Shown here one piece after another: positions 1 through 5,272 of a DNA stretch of 5,272 nucleotides (position 1 is its first letter; every line of letters begins with the position of its first letter). Below the pieces are notes generated by a model, which was given only the letters and a program-made list of their open reading frames with translations, did not search any database and had not been told where the DNA came from. The translations under genes were made by a program, and so were the position numbers. Origin of the DNA: Actinomycetota bacterium (GTDB lineage Bacteria; Actinomycetota; Actinomycetes; Streptosporangiales; Streptosporangiaceae); assembly GCA_003140115.1 (NCBI GenBank), contig PLIQ01000660.1:1152-6423 (forward strand), read 5' to 3'.

Positions 1-799
1 GCAATAGCCGCAAGCCCGGCCGCCCGCCGACGGTCCCGAGCGTCGCCCGCCTCGTCATTCGCCTCGCGAAGGAGAATCCGCTCTGGGGATATCGCCGCAT
101 CCACGGCGAACTGACAAAACTCGGCATCGCCGTGGCGCCGTCCACCGTGTGGGAGATCCTGCATACCGCGGGCATCGATCCAGCGCCGCGCCGCGCGGGC
201 CCGACGTGGCGGCAGTTCCTGCACGCGCAGGCCGCCGGGATCGTCGCGGTGGACTTCCTGCATGTGGACACCGTGCTGGCGAAGAGACTGTACGTCCTGG
301 TGTTATCGAGCATGGCACCCGCCGGATGCATCTGGGCGGCGTCACCGCGAACCCCACGGGCGAGTGGACGGTGCAGCAGGCCCGCAACCTCGCTATGAGC
401 CTCGGCGAGCGGTTCGAGGACATCAAGTTCCTGCTCCGCGACCGCGGATCGAACTTCACCGCCTCCTTCGACTCCGTCTTCCAGGCCACCGGCGCCCGGA
501 TCCTGCGCGCCGCGGTCCAGTCACCGCGGATGAACGCGACCTGCGAACGCCTTGTCGGCACCCTGCGCCGCGAGCTCCTCGACCGGGTGCTGATCCTCGG
601 CGAGCGACATCTGAGCGCGGTCCTGACCGAGTATCAGGCGCACTACAACACTGCCCGGCCGCACCAGGGCATAGGCCAACGCACCCCCGGCGACGAACCT
701 GACGCTCCCCGCGCCACCGTGCTCAACGTCGATAGCCAGCAGATCCGCCGAAAACCCGTCCTGGGCGGCCTGATCAACGAATACACGCACGCCGCCTGA
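1..799 (+). pseudogene. IS3/IS481-like DDE transposase, 5' truncated by window edge and frameshifted
   Basis: This is the catalytic (rve, integrase-core) part of a cut-and-paste transposase. Reading from base 3, the first part encodes the pre-catalytic helix-turn-helix region (NPLWGYRRIHGEL, then PSTVWEILHTAGI), followed by AVDFLHVDT, whose Asp (252-254) is the likely first catalytic residue. The reading then passes to the -1 frame (codons from 305) with IEHGTRRMHLGG, the second Asp in LLRDRGSNF (440-442), and the Glu in NATCERLVG (545-547). The Asp and Glu are separated by 34 residues, as expected for a DDE core. The usual C-terminal motif HYNTARPHQGIGQRTP follows, and the TGA is at 797-799. 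The family normally keeps one frame through this domain. Here GTG TT-ATC GAG reads as one lost base at about 303-305. No A-rich slippery heptamer is present, so programmed frameshifting is unlikely. The product is probably inactive unless the shift is a sequencing error. The N-terminal domain and left IS end lie outside the window. Confidence 0.88.
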
Positions 800-1045
800 C
801 GCACGGAAGACCTGCAGGTCACCTGCCGAATCCTATTTTCGAGCGGAACAGGATCGGTCGAGGTCCGCCAGCTCGACGTGTCCGACCGGAGAGCCTCCTG
901 GATCAGCGTTGAGGCAGACGATCTCTCCGTCCTTGACGAGAGTGGCCCGGTGGGAGTACTCTTAACCGGAGGAAAGTGTCCGTTTAAGGGATGCGGCTGG
1001 GACATCATGGAGATGGAGAAGGCCGTACTGACATCAAGTGGCTAG
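800..1045 (+). other. Unassigned open frame directly after the transposase; possible gene remnant
   Basis: The frame used by the 3' half of the transposase stays open after its TGA for 81 codons, to a TAG at 1043-1045. The predicted residues are balanced rather than the Arg/Pro/Ala-rich mix typical of noise in this GC range. Stretches such as SVEVRQLDVSDRRASWISV and CPFKGCGWDIMEMEKA are protein-like. No ATG with a ribosome binding site begins it; the only usable start inside is a GTG in the QLDVSD stretch. I do not recognise a family. It may be the tail of a gene interrupted by the insertion element, or chance. Confidence 0.2.
809..857. repeat. Palindrome and weak hairpin just after the transposase stop
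   Basis: GACCTGCAGGTC at 809-820 is a perfect 12-bp palindrome 9 bp after the transposase stop. It is followed by a possible stem formed by CCG-A-ATCCT (826-834, one bulged A) and AGGATCGG (850-857) around a 15-base loop. There is no T-tract after the stem, so a classical Rho-independent terminator is not supported. The pair could be transcription-ending structure or part of the right IS end. The left IS end is not in the window, so terminal inverted repeats cannot be matched. Confidence 0.25.
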
Positions 1046-1089
1046 TCGACGGCGGAGCACTGACAATGAATTGTGACAGTCGACGGCGG
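1044..1089. repeat. 12-bp direct repeat flanking an imperfect dyad
   Basis: AGTCGACGGCGG occurs at 1044-1055 and again at 1078-1089, with a 34-bp period. Between the copies sits ACAAT-GA-ATTGT (1064-1075), a perfect 5-bp inverted repeat that extends imperfectly outward as ACTGACAAT against ATTGTGACAGT. The arrangement could be a protein-binding site, a small duplication, or an excision scar. Nothing in the surroundings decides between these. Confidence 0.35.
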
Positions 1090-1339
1090 TCTGACTCTGA
1101 GACGACAGTTAGCCTGCTTCTGCGGACGAACGGACTGATACCGCCTCACTGGTACGAGGTGGAGGTGCTAGGTCAGTCTCCCAAACTGCCCAGCGCGCTG
1201 AGCCCTCCCCCGCTCGGTATTGAAAGGCGGTGATCTAAACGCATGTCACCAACGTCGATCGGACTCCAAAGAAAGGGTTGGGTCACGAAAGACTCCAAAC
1301 TTGGTGGGTGCGCCCAAGGCACGAGCCGCCCGACCCCTA
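1046..1339. other. Intergenic stretch with short repeats, no convincing gene
   Basis: No gene is well supported here. A + strand frame from ATG 991 or ATG 1066 to TGA 1231-1233 (80 or 55 codons) contains LLLRTNGLIPPHWYEVEVLG, but it lacks a well-placed ribosome binding site and matches no family I know. A 9-bp direct repeat GACTCCAAA lies at 1262-1270 and 1291-1299. The stretch is less GC-rich than the genes to its right and reads as decayed or non-coding sequence between the insertion element and the hydrolase remnant. Confidence 0.4.
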
Positions 1340-1367
1340 TGTCAGGCAACTTATCATGGTCCTGACA
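1340..1367. promoter_or_regulatory. Operator-like inverted repeat upstream of the hydrolase remnant
   Basis: TGTCAGG (1340-1346) and CCTGACA (1361-1367) are exact 7-bp inverted copies separated by 14 bp. They sit in a locally AT-richer block that continues through CTATGTAAAGTAAG (1368-1381), just before a ribosome binding site at 1397-1401. AT-rich dyads before a start are typical of regulated promoters in high-GC actinomycetes, so this is probably the old control region of the hydrolase gene. No clear -35/-10 pair could be fixed. The regulator is unknown, and no HxlR, MarR or other partner gene is adjacent. Confidence 0.4.
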
Positions 1368-1406
1368 CTATGTAAAGTAAGAACAGGACTTCGAACGGAG
1401 GACACC

Positions 1407-1857
1407 GTGGCCTAGGACTACACCGGGGCGGCGTGACCGTCCTTCCTCCCGTGCCCGCCTTCTACCACTGGCCGAAGACGATCGAGGATCTCTCGCCCAG
1501 ACGGCAGGCAAGATCCTCGACCAGTTTGGGGTCGAGCATGTCTTGTTTCCCCGCTGGGATGGGACGTCACCGGCGCTCGGCGGCGACCGGGCGGCGCTGA
1601 CCGTCCTCGGCCACCTACTTCGCGCCGGCGTCGCCGCCGAAGCAGTCCCCAACCCGCTACGCGGCCTCACTAGCGACGGCGAGTACATCGCAAACCTAGT
1701 TGGGCAGATCGAAGGCACCGTGGTCCTTGTCGGACACTCATACGGCGGCCCGGTCATCACCTACGCCAGTTCCAGGACATCAAACGTGAAGGCGCTTGTG
1801 TTCGTTGCGTCGTTCGGGCTCGACAAAGGCGACACCACGCGACAGAGATCGACATGA
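1407..1857 (+). pseudogene. Alpha/beta-hydrolase remnant (nucleophile elbow intact, both ends lost)
   Basis: A good Shine-Dalgarno GGAGG (1397-1401) sits 5 bp before GTG at 1407, but this frame reads GTG GCC TAG and stops at once. The recognisable hydrolase lies in another frame, open from 1381 and clearly homologous from about 1588 to TGA 1855-1857. It includes VPNPLRGL, then VVLVGHSYGG, whose GxSxG serine codon is 1738-1740, then NVKALVFVASF. This order matches the small alpha/beta-fold esterase-like proteins whose elbow is followed by VKALVYVAGF. Intact members run roughly 230-270 residues. The N-terminal strand with the HG oxyanion-hole motif is not seen. The sequence ends soon after GLDKGDTT, before the acid and histidine of the catalytic triad. 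It therefore cannot encode an active hydrolase. Whether the unrecognised stretch 1381-1540 is mutated hydrolase or foreign sequence is unclear. Confidence 0.7.
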
Positions 1858-1996
1858 TCCCCAGCCGCCGCCACCTGCGTCGCGCCAGCCTCCGTCGAGC
1901 CGACCGCGGTGAGCCGCCGTGAGCATGGGCTCGGTCCGGAGAAATCAAGATCTTCATCTCGAACGGCCCGTGACTTCGCCTCCGGGGAGCGCTCTT
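1858..1996. other. Convergent gap between hydrolase remnant and tetR
   Basis: This gap lies tail to tail between the + strand hydrolase remnant and the - strand tetR gene. It probably contains more eroded hydrolase sequence: a short stretch near 1935-1965 reads GEIKIFISNGP, loosely like the IYI segment after the elbow in that family, but this is weak. A short inverted pair GAGCC (1911-1915) and GGCTC (1928-1932) is present without a T-tract, so no terminator is claimed. Confidence 0.3.
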
Positions 1997-2593
1997 TCAG
2001 CGAGCGGGGGAAGCCAGGCCGTCGAGGAAGAAGGACTTCAGCCGCCTGGGTGTTTGGTCCGAGCCCCGGTTGTCCGACAGTTGCTGGGCAAGCAGGGCGC
2101 TCAGGCCGATGATGTCGCGCGTGGTGACCTCCGTGCGGATCGTGCCGTCACGCCACCCGCGGTCGAGGATGCGCTGGAGCGCCTGGTGGACGGCGGACCT
2201 GGCGGCGAGAGTTTCCGCGGCTGTCGGGATGGGACCGCCGTGCAGGGGGAGGATCAGCTGGTCGGCGTGGCTCATGACACAGTCCAGGTATGAGCTCAGC
2301 GTGGCGAGGCCGGGCTCATTGAGGTTCTCGGAGTTCTCCGCGCACTCAAGGACGAGGCCGAAGGCGCGCAGCGTCAGGGCTTCGAGCAGGGCTTCGCGGT
2401 TCGGGTAGCGCCGGTAGAGCGTGCCGATGCCGACCCCGGCGTCCGCTGCGATAGTTCCCATCGGGACTTGACGGCCCTCGCGCAAGACCGCCGTCACCGC
2501 CGCGGCGAGCAGACGTTCCTGGTTGGCCAGCGCATCACTGCGAACGCGGCGCCGCCCGCCGCTGCCCGCAGGCGTGTCGTGTTCCTTGGCCAC
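1997..2593 (-). CDS. TetR/AcrR-family transcriptional repressor
   Basis: This 198-residue cytoplasmic DNA-binding regulator is of normal length for TetR proteins. The N-terminal domain carries ANQERLLAAAVTAVL (helix 1, about residues 22-37), then the helix-turn-helix TIAADAGVGIGTLYRRYPNR (residues 47-66) followed by EALLEAL, the most conserved TetR signature. The C-terminal part (about 75-198) is the variable all-helical ligand and dimer domain, with a mid-region LPLHGGPIPTAAETLAARSAVHQAL. The start is GTG at 2593-2591: the only in-frame codons upstream of it lead to a TGA four codons further, so no longer start is possible. Its ribosome binding site is weak. It is divergent from the MFS pump gene, the standard layout for a repressor that controls itself and an efflux gene. 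A 13-bp repeat overlaps its start codon and may be an operator. The ligand cannot be predicted. Confidence 0.93.
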   Translation of the reverse strand: MAKEHDTPAGSGGRRRVRSDALANQERLLAAAVTAVLREGRQVPMGTIAADAGVGIGTLYRRYPNREALLEALTLRAFGLVLECAENSENLNEPGLATLSSYLDCVMSHADQLILPLHGGPIPTAAETLAARSAVHQALQRILDRGWRDGTIRTEVTTRDIIGLSALLAQQLSDNRGSDQTPRRLKSFFLDGLASPAR

Positions 2594-2633
2594 CGGCCAA
2601 TCATGTCACCGCCGCAGCTGCCGGCCAATCATG
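2593..2633. promoter_or_regulatory. 13-bp direct repeat over the tetR start: candidate operator
   Basis: CCGGCCAATCATG is present at 2593-2605 and 2621-2633, exactly 28 bp apart. The first copy begins at the first base of the tetR start codon. Each copy contains CATGAT on the - strand, which resembles a -10 element. A 28-bp period is near but not equal to three helical turns. Repeats placed over the start of a repressor gene suggest autoregulation. TetR sites are usually inverted repeats, however, so another factor or a simple duplication is possible. Confidence 0.4.
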
Positions 2634-2695
2634 ACGCTACCGCAGGCCGGCGCGGGCGGACTCGGTGCCGGTCTGCCAGGGAAGCCGCGCTGATG

Positions 2696-2724
2696 TGGAC
2701 AGAATGATCCGCTTATGGCACGAT
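2696..2724 (+). promoter_or_regulatory. Possible sigma-70-type promoter for the MFS gene
   Basis: TGGACA (2696-2701) matches five of six bases of the -35 consensus TTGACA. With a 17-bp spacer it is followed by CACGAT (2719-2724), which matches only three of six at -10. It would give a leader of about 100 bases that includes the inverted repeat at 2797-2814. The weak -10 keeps confidence low. Confidence 0.22.
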
Positions 2725-2796
2725 GGGCTTGCCTGGGTGGCTTCCTGTCACCGCGGCAAATCTAGCGACAGGTGCCGCTCCAGACCCCGGTAGTCC

Positions 2797-2814
2797 TTCG
2801 TTCTCACACGAACG
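2797..2814. promoter_or_regulatory. Inverted repeat just before the MFS gene: candidate repressor site
   Basis: TTCGT (2797-2801) pairs with ACGAA (2808-2812), and an overlapping dyad CGTTC (2799-2803) pairs with GAACG (2810-2814). The following AACGCTTGCT resembles the AAGCGTT-type half sites found in many TetR-family operators. It ends 21 bp before the MFS start, where a bound dimer would block transcription or early elongation. Binding by the divergent TetR is inferred from position only. Confidence 0.42.
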
Positions 2815-2835
2815 CTTGCTCACCGGGAGATCACG

Positions 2836-4317
2836 ATGGCACAGCCGGGGACTCCTGCGGCTCTCTCTGACCGGCGATGGGTAATCCTGTCCGTGGTCGC
2901 GGTCGCGCAGCTGATGGTGGTCCTTGATGCCACCATCGTGAACATCGCGCTGCCGTCGGCCCAGCGGGCGCTGGGATTTCCTGACAGTGACCGGCAGTGG
3001 GTGGTGACGGCCTACGCGCTGGCCTTCGGCAGCCTGCTGCTCGTGGGCGGCCGGCTCGGCGACATGTACGACCGCAAGCGGGTCTTCATCACGGGCCTGG
3101 CCGGATTCGCGATCTCTTCGGCCGTCGGGGGCGCCGCCGTCTCGTTCGGGATGCTGGTTACCGCGCGCGCGTTCCAGGGCGCGTTCGGCGCCCTCCTGGC
3201 GCCCGCTGCCCTCGGCACTCTGGTCAGCACCTTCACAGACCAGGGCGAGCGGGGGAAGGCCTTCGGCGTGTTCGGCTCGGTCGCGGCCGGCGGGGGCGGG
3301 GTCGGCCTGATTCTGGGCGGCGTGCTCACGCAGTACCTGTCGTGGCGCTGGTGCCTGTACGTCAACCTGGTGTTCGCCGCGATAGCCGTGGCCGGCGCAC
3401 TCGTTTACCTGCGAAGCGACCGGCCTGGCGCCCGCCCGGGGATGGACTGGCCTGGCACCGTGCTGGCCTCCGGCGGGCTGTTCCTCCTCGTCTTCGGCTT
3501 CTCCCATGCCGAGACGGCCGGCTGGACATCGGCGCTGACCATGGGCAGCCTGGTCGCCGGGCTGGTCTTGCTCGCCGCGTTCGCCGCCGCTGAGCAGCGG
3601 GTTAGCAGTCCGCTCCTGCCGCTGCGCGTGATCCTCGACCGCACCAGGGGCGGCGCCTACGTGTCAGTTGGCCTGACCGGAATCGCTCTGTTCGGCGTAT
3701 TCCTGTTCCTCACCTACTACCTGCAAGTGGTCAAGGGGGACAGTCCCCTGACTACCGGGCTGCTCTTCCTGCCGCTGGTGGGCTGCATCCTGGTCAGCTC
3801 CAATGTCGCGAGCATCGTGACCCTGCCCCGGGTCGGTCCGCGGGTCCTGATCGCCTCCGGCATGCTGATGGGCGCCGCCGGCATGGCCTACCTGACCCGG
3901 CTCACCGTGACCTCAAGCTACTCTGGCAGCGTGCTGCCCGCCTTGCTCCTCATGGGGCTCGGACTGGGCACGGTCGTCGCCCCGGCGATCAACACCGCCA
4001 CCGCCGGCGTCCGGCGCGAGGACTCGGGCGTGGCCTCCGCCCTTGTCAACACGATGCAGCAGGTCGGCGGGTCGATCGGGGCGTCCGCGCTGAGCACGAT
4101 CGCGCTCACGGCGATTACCAGCTACCTGGTGGTGCACCACACCGGACCGCTGGCCCCGTCGATCGCGGCAACCCGCGGCTACATCCTGGCGTTCGCGGTG
4201 TCCGCCGGGGTGCTCGGACTCGGCGCGATCCTCGCGGTGGTCCTGCTGCCATCCCGGCACCGGCTTGCGGAACTCAGGAACGCGGCCACAGCGGCGATTG
4301 CTGCCGCTCCCGCGTGA
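2836..4317 (+). CDS. MFS drug-efflux transporter, DHA2 (EmrB/QacA-type) family
   Basis: This 493-residue integral inner-membrane protein has the size and hydrophobic pattern of 14-helix proton-driven drug exporters. Family marks in order: LDATIVNIALP in helix 1 (residues 30-40); motif A GGRLGDMYDRKR in the helix 2-3 loop (71-82); RAFQGAFGALLAPAAL (111-126); motif C GSVAAGGGGVGLILGGVL in helix 5 (147-164), typical of antiporters; SWRWCLYVNL (169-178); and the late RREDSGVASALVNTMQQVGG (393-412), characteristic of DHA2 pumps. No frameshift or missing core motif is visible, so it should be functional. GGGAG (2825-2829) lies 6 bp before the ATG, giving a strong start. The divergent TetR gene and the intervening repeats point to ligand-induced expression. 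Substrates of such pumps range from dyes and antibiotics to the host's own metabolites and cannot be read from sequence. The C-terminal tail after helix 14 is short and Ala-rich. Confidence 0.95.
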   Translation: MAQPGTPAALSDRRWVILSVVAVAQLMVVLDATIVNIALPSAQRALGFPDSDRQWVVTAYALAFGSLLLVGGRLGDMYDRKRVFITGLAGFAISSAVGGAAVSFGMLVTARAFQGAFGALLAPAALGTLVSTFTDQGERGKAFGVFGSVAAGGGGVGLILGGVLTQYLSWRWCLYVNLVFAAIAVAGALVYLRSDRPGARPGMDWPGTVLASGGLFLLVFGFSHAETAGWTSALTMGSLVAGLVLLAAFAAAEQRVSSPLLPLRVILDRTRGGAYVSVGLTGIALFGVFLFLTYYLQVVKGDSPLTTGLLFLPLVGCILVSSNVASIVTLPRVGPRVLIASGMLMGAAGMAYLTRLTVTSSYSGSVLPALLLMGLGLGTVVAPAINTATAGVRREDSGVASALVNTMQQVGGSIGASALSTIALTAITSYLVVHHTGPLAPSIAATRGYILAFAVSAGVLGLGAILAVVLLPSRHRLAELRNAATAAIAAAPA

Positions 4318-4370
4318 CGACGACGCATTCAGCAGGGACCCAGCATCAAGGCATCAGGAAGGACAATCCG

Positions 4371-4924
4371 GTGAGTCAGCCCGAAAACCGCAACGCGCTG
4401 ATTATCGGCGAGTTCCACATCCTCTGTCAGCGCCAGGTATCGCCTGCCCGGGTCCGCGGAATATCAGCGCCGGACCCCCAGGACCGTTCCGGTTGCAGCT
4501 CTCACCGAACCGCCGAACGCCGTGCGCAGGCACGGCTTGACGGCCAACCACATCACCAGCAAATTAGGAGCTCCGCAATGACCAACGGACCGGCTCACTC
4601 GCAGCGCCAGGAACGATTGCCAGCGGCCAGTCGTCCTCTTTCGGGACTCTCCGGAGCCGCAGAGCGTCTCGTCGCGCCCGTCGTTCTCTCCTCCTCTCGT
4701 TCGGTGCGGCTTCGGCCCATCAACACCGGTTCCGCCACGAACTGGTGCGTGCCCATCTGCGCTCCGGGATCACCCGTGCGTACCGCGCGAGTGACGACGC
4801 CGGCTTCGTGACCGGCGCTGCTTTTCCCGTAGACGGTGGCATCACCGCGGCGTTCACCGCGCCGGACCGACCTAACCGGATGGTCGAAACGAGACCGCTG
4901 GTAGCCACGAAATCGACCAGGTAA
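4371..4924 (+). pseudogene. Decayed short-chain dehydrogenase/reductase (SDR)
   Basis: The clearest part is near the 3' end. In the frame open from 4568 to TAA 4922-4924, codons 4790-4858 read SDDAGFVTGAAFPVDGG followed by ITAAFTAPD. This is the C-terminal signature of classical FabG-type SDRs, which reduce or oxidise alcohols and ketones with NAD(P). A possible start is GTG 4371, 7 bp after AGGAAGGA (4356-4363), reading MSQPENRNALIIG. This fits the first beta strand of the Rossmann fold but breaks off before the glycine-rich TGxxxGxG. The two ends are in different frames. Start to stop spans about 554 bases, against roughly 740 for an intact SDR, and no YxxxK catalytic motif is found. Between them lie two short open frames that meet at an ATGA overlap (4578-4581). 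The gene begins 53 bp after the MFS stop and was probably co-transcribed with it. The N-terminal assignment is less secure than the C-terminal one. Confidence 0.6.
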
Positions 4925-4963
4925 GTCACATTCTCCGCCAGAGCTATCGATTACCCGCCGGAC

Positions 4964-4993
4964 CCGGGAACTCCCGGTAGATCCGCACCCGTC
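4964..4993 (+). promoter_or_regulatory. Dyad and possible ECF-sigma-type promoter before the cupin gene
   Basis: CCGGGA-AC-TCCCGG (4964-4977) is a 6-bp perfect inverted repeat. Inside it GGAAC (4967-4971) resembles the -35 of extracytoplasmic-function sigma promoters. CGTC (4990-4993) would be a matching -10, but the 18-bp spacer is one or two bases longer than usual, and transcription would start almost at the ribosome binding site (5001-5006). It may simply be an operator, a weak hairpin, or chance in GC-rich DNA. Confidence 0.25.
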
Positions 4994-5011
4994 AATCCGC
5001 GAGGAGACAGC

Positions 5012-5272
5012 ATGCCCAGCCAGCCCCCGCCCGTCCCGCCCGACGACCTATCCCGCAACCTCACCGTCGCGCGGCCGGATCATGACCAGAGCCTCCCGCA
5101 CATCGGGCTCGTCGGTGACACCTACACGATCCTCGTCACCGGCGAGGAGACCGCCGGGAAGTACACGCTCATCGACATGCACGTGCCGCCAGGCGGCGGC
5201 CCGCCGCCGCACCGGCACGACTTCGAGGAGATGTTCACCGTCCTTGACGGCGAAGTCCTGGTGACCTTCCGC
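5012..5272 (+). CDS. Cupin-domain protein, 3' end beyond the window
   Basis: This small single-domain beta-barrel protein is likely cytoplasmic and metal-binding. The 87 visible residues start at ATG 5012, with GAGGAG (5001-5006) 5 bp upstream. Residues 61-80 (GGGPPPHRHDFEEMFTVLDG) fit cupin motif 1, G-x5-HxH-x3-E-x6-G, exactly, with His67, His69 and Glu73 as the expected metal ligands. The fourth ligand, a histidine in motif 2, would lie past the window end. Residues 1-20 are a Pro-rich tail. Codon use is strongly GC3-biased and the frame is open to the edge, so it appears intact so far. Members of this group include dioxygenases, isomerases and non-catalytic small-molecule sensors; nothing visible chooses among them. 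It follows the SDR remnant by 87 bp on the same strand and may belong to the same old metabolic cluster, or have its own promoter. Confidence 0.88.
   Translation, partial: MPSQPPPVPPDDLSRNLTVARPDHDQSLPHIGLVGDTYTILVTGEETAGKYTLIDMHVPPGGGPPPHRHDFEEMFTVLDGEVLVTFR

Noticed and set aside
643..1008. - strand open frame across the transposase end and the gap
   Set aside because: It overlaps conserved transposase sequence on the other strand, has Ser/Arg/Pro-rich content, and has no ribosome binding site or family match.
1911..1932. GAGCC/GGCTC hairpin between hydrolase remnant and tetR as a shared terminator
   Set aside because: It has only five paired bases, a 12-base loop, and no T-tract on either strand.
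1919..2293. + strand open frame of 124 codons opposite tetR
   Set aside because: It is a mirror of the TetR coding region. The - strand product has the full TetR signature, and this one has none.
2715..2765. 16-residue leader-peptide-like frame (ATG 2715) before the MFS gene
   Set aside because: It has no ribosome binding site, no run of rare or diagnostic codons, and no attenuator hairpins. It is most likely chance.
2713..3507. Long - strand open frame (264 codons) opposite the start of the MFS gene
   Set aside because: It is antisense to a clear transporter, its residues are Arg/Gly/Glu-rich and repetitive, and it has no domain. It is a shadow of GC-biased codons.
4578..4811. 77-residue ORF with good AGGAG spacing
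   Set aside because: The start looks real, but the product is Ser/Arg/Pro-rich with no domain, and its 3' half overlaps SDR-like coding in another frame. It is treated as part of the remnant, not an independent gene.
1..5272. CRISPR array, tRNA/rRNA, att site, toxin-antitoxin or phage-defence module
   Set aside because: No regularly spaced repeats, cloverleaf or conserved RNA sequence, paired small genes, or defence-type domains are visible on either strand.

Overview
The window looks like accessory DNA from a high-GC actinomycete, such as a Streptomyces or Frankia relative. Codons in the intact genes strongly favour G or C at the third position. The efflux, TetR, cupin and DDE-transposase genes are all of types common in that group. 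The genus cannot be fixed from this sequence alone.

Layout from left to right. (1) Positions 1-799 hold the 3' part of an IS3/IS481-like DDE transposase on the + strand. It is cut by the window edge and broken by a one-base frameshift near 303-305, between its first and second catalytic aspartates. (2) Positions 800-1406 have no convincing gene. They hold an open frame of unknown origin, several short repeats, and an AT-richer operator-like inverted repeat (TGTCAGG/CCTGACA). (3) Positions 1407-1857 are a wrecked alpha/beta-hydrolase gene. The nucleophile elbow GHSYGG survives, but both ends are missing or scrambled. (4) An intact TetR-family repressor gene lies on the - strand (1997-2593). 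It is divergent from an intact 14-helix DHA2-type major facilitator efflux gene (2836-4317), with a 242-bp spacer carrying a 13-bp direct repeat and an inverted repeat just upstream of the efflux gene. (5) Positions 4371-4924 are a decayed short-chain dehydrogenase/reductase (SDR). The C-terminal signature is clear, a possible N-terminal start is visible, and the middle is not recognisable. (6) A small cupin protein starts at 5012 and runs off the window.

The working unit is the divergent TetR/MFS pair. By family precedent, the TetR protein represses its own gene and the pump gene until a small-molecule ligand releases it. The flanking hydrolase and SDR look like former small-molecule-modifying neighbours that have decayed while the regulator and pump stayed open. 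The broken transposase suggests the left flank has a history of insertion and rearrangement.

I found no CRISPR array, RNA gene, phage module or toxin-antitoxin pair. I see no convincing new biological system. The most useful leads are the candidate operators around the TetR/MFS pair and the selective gene decay around it.
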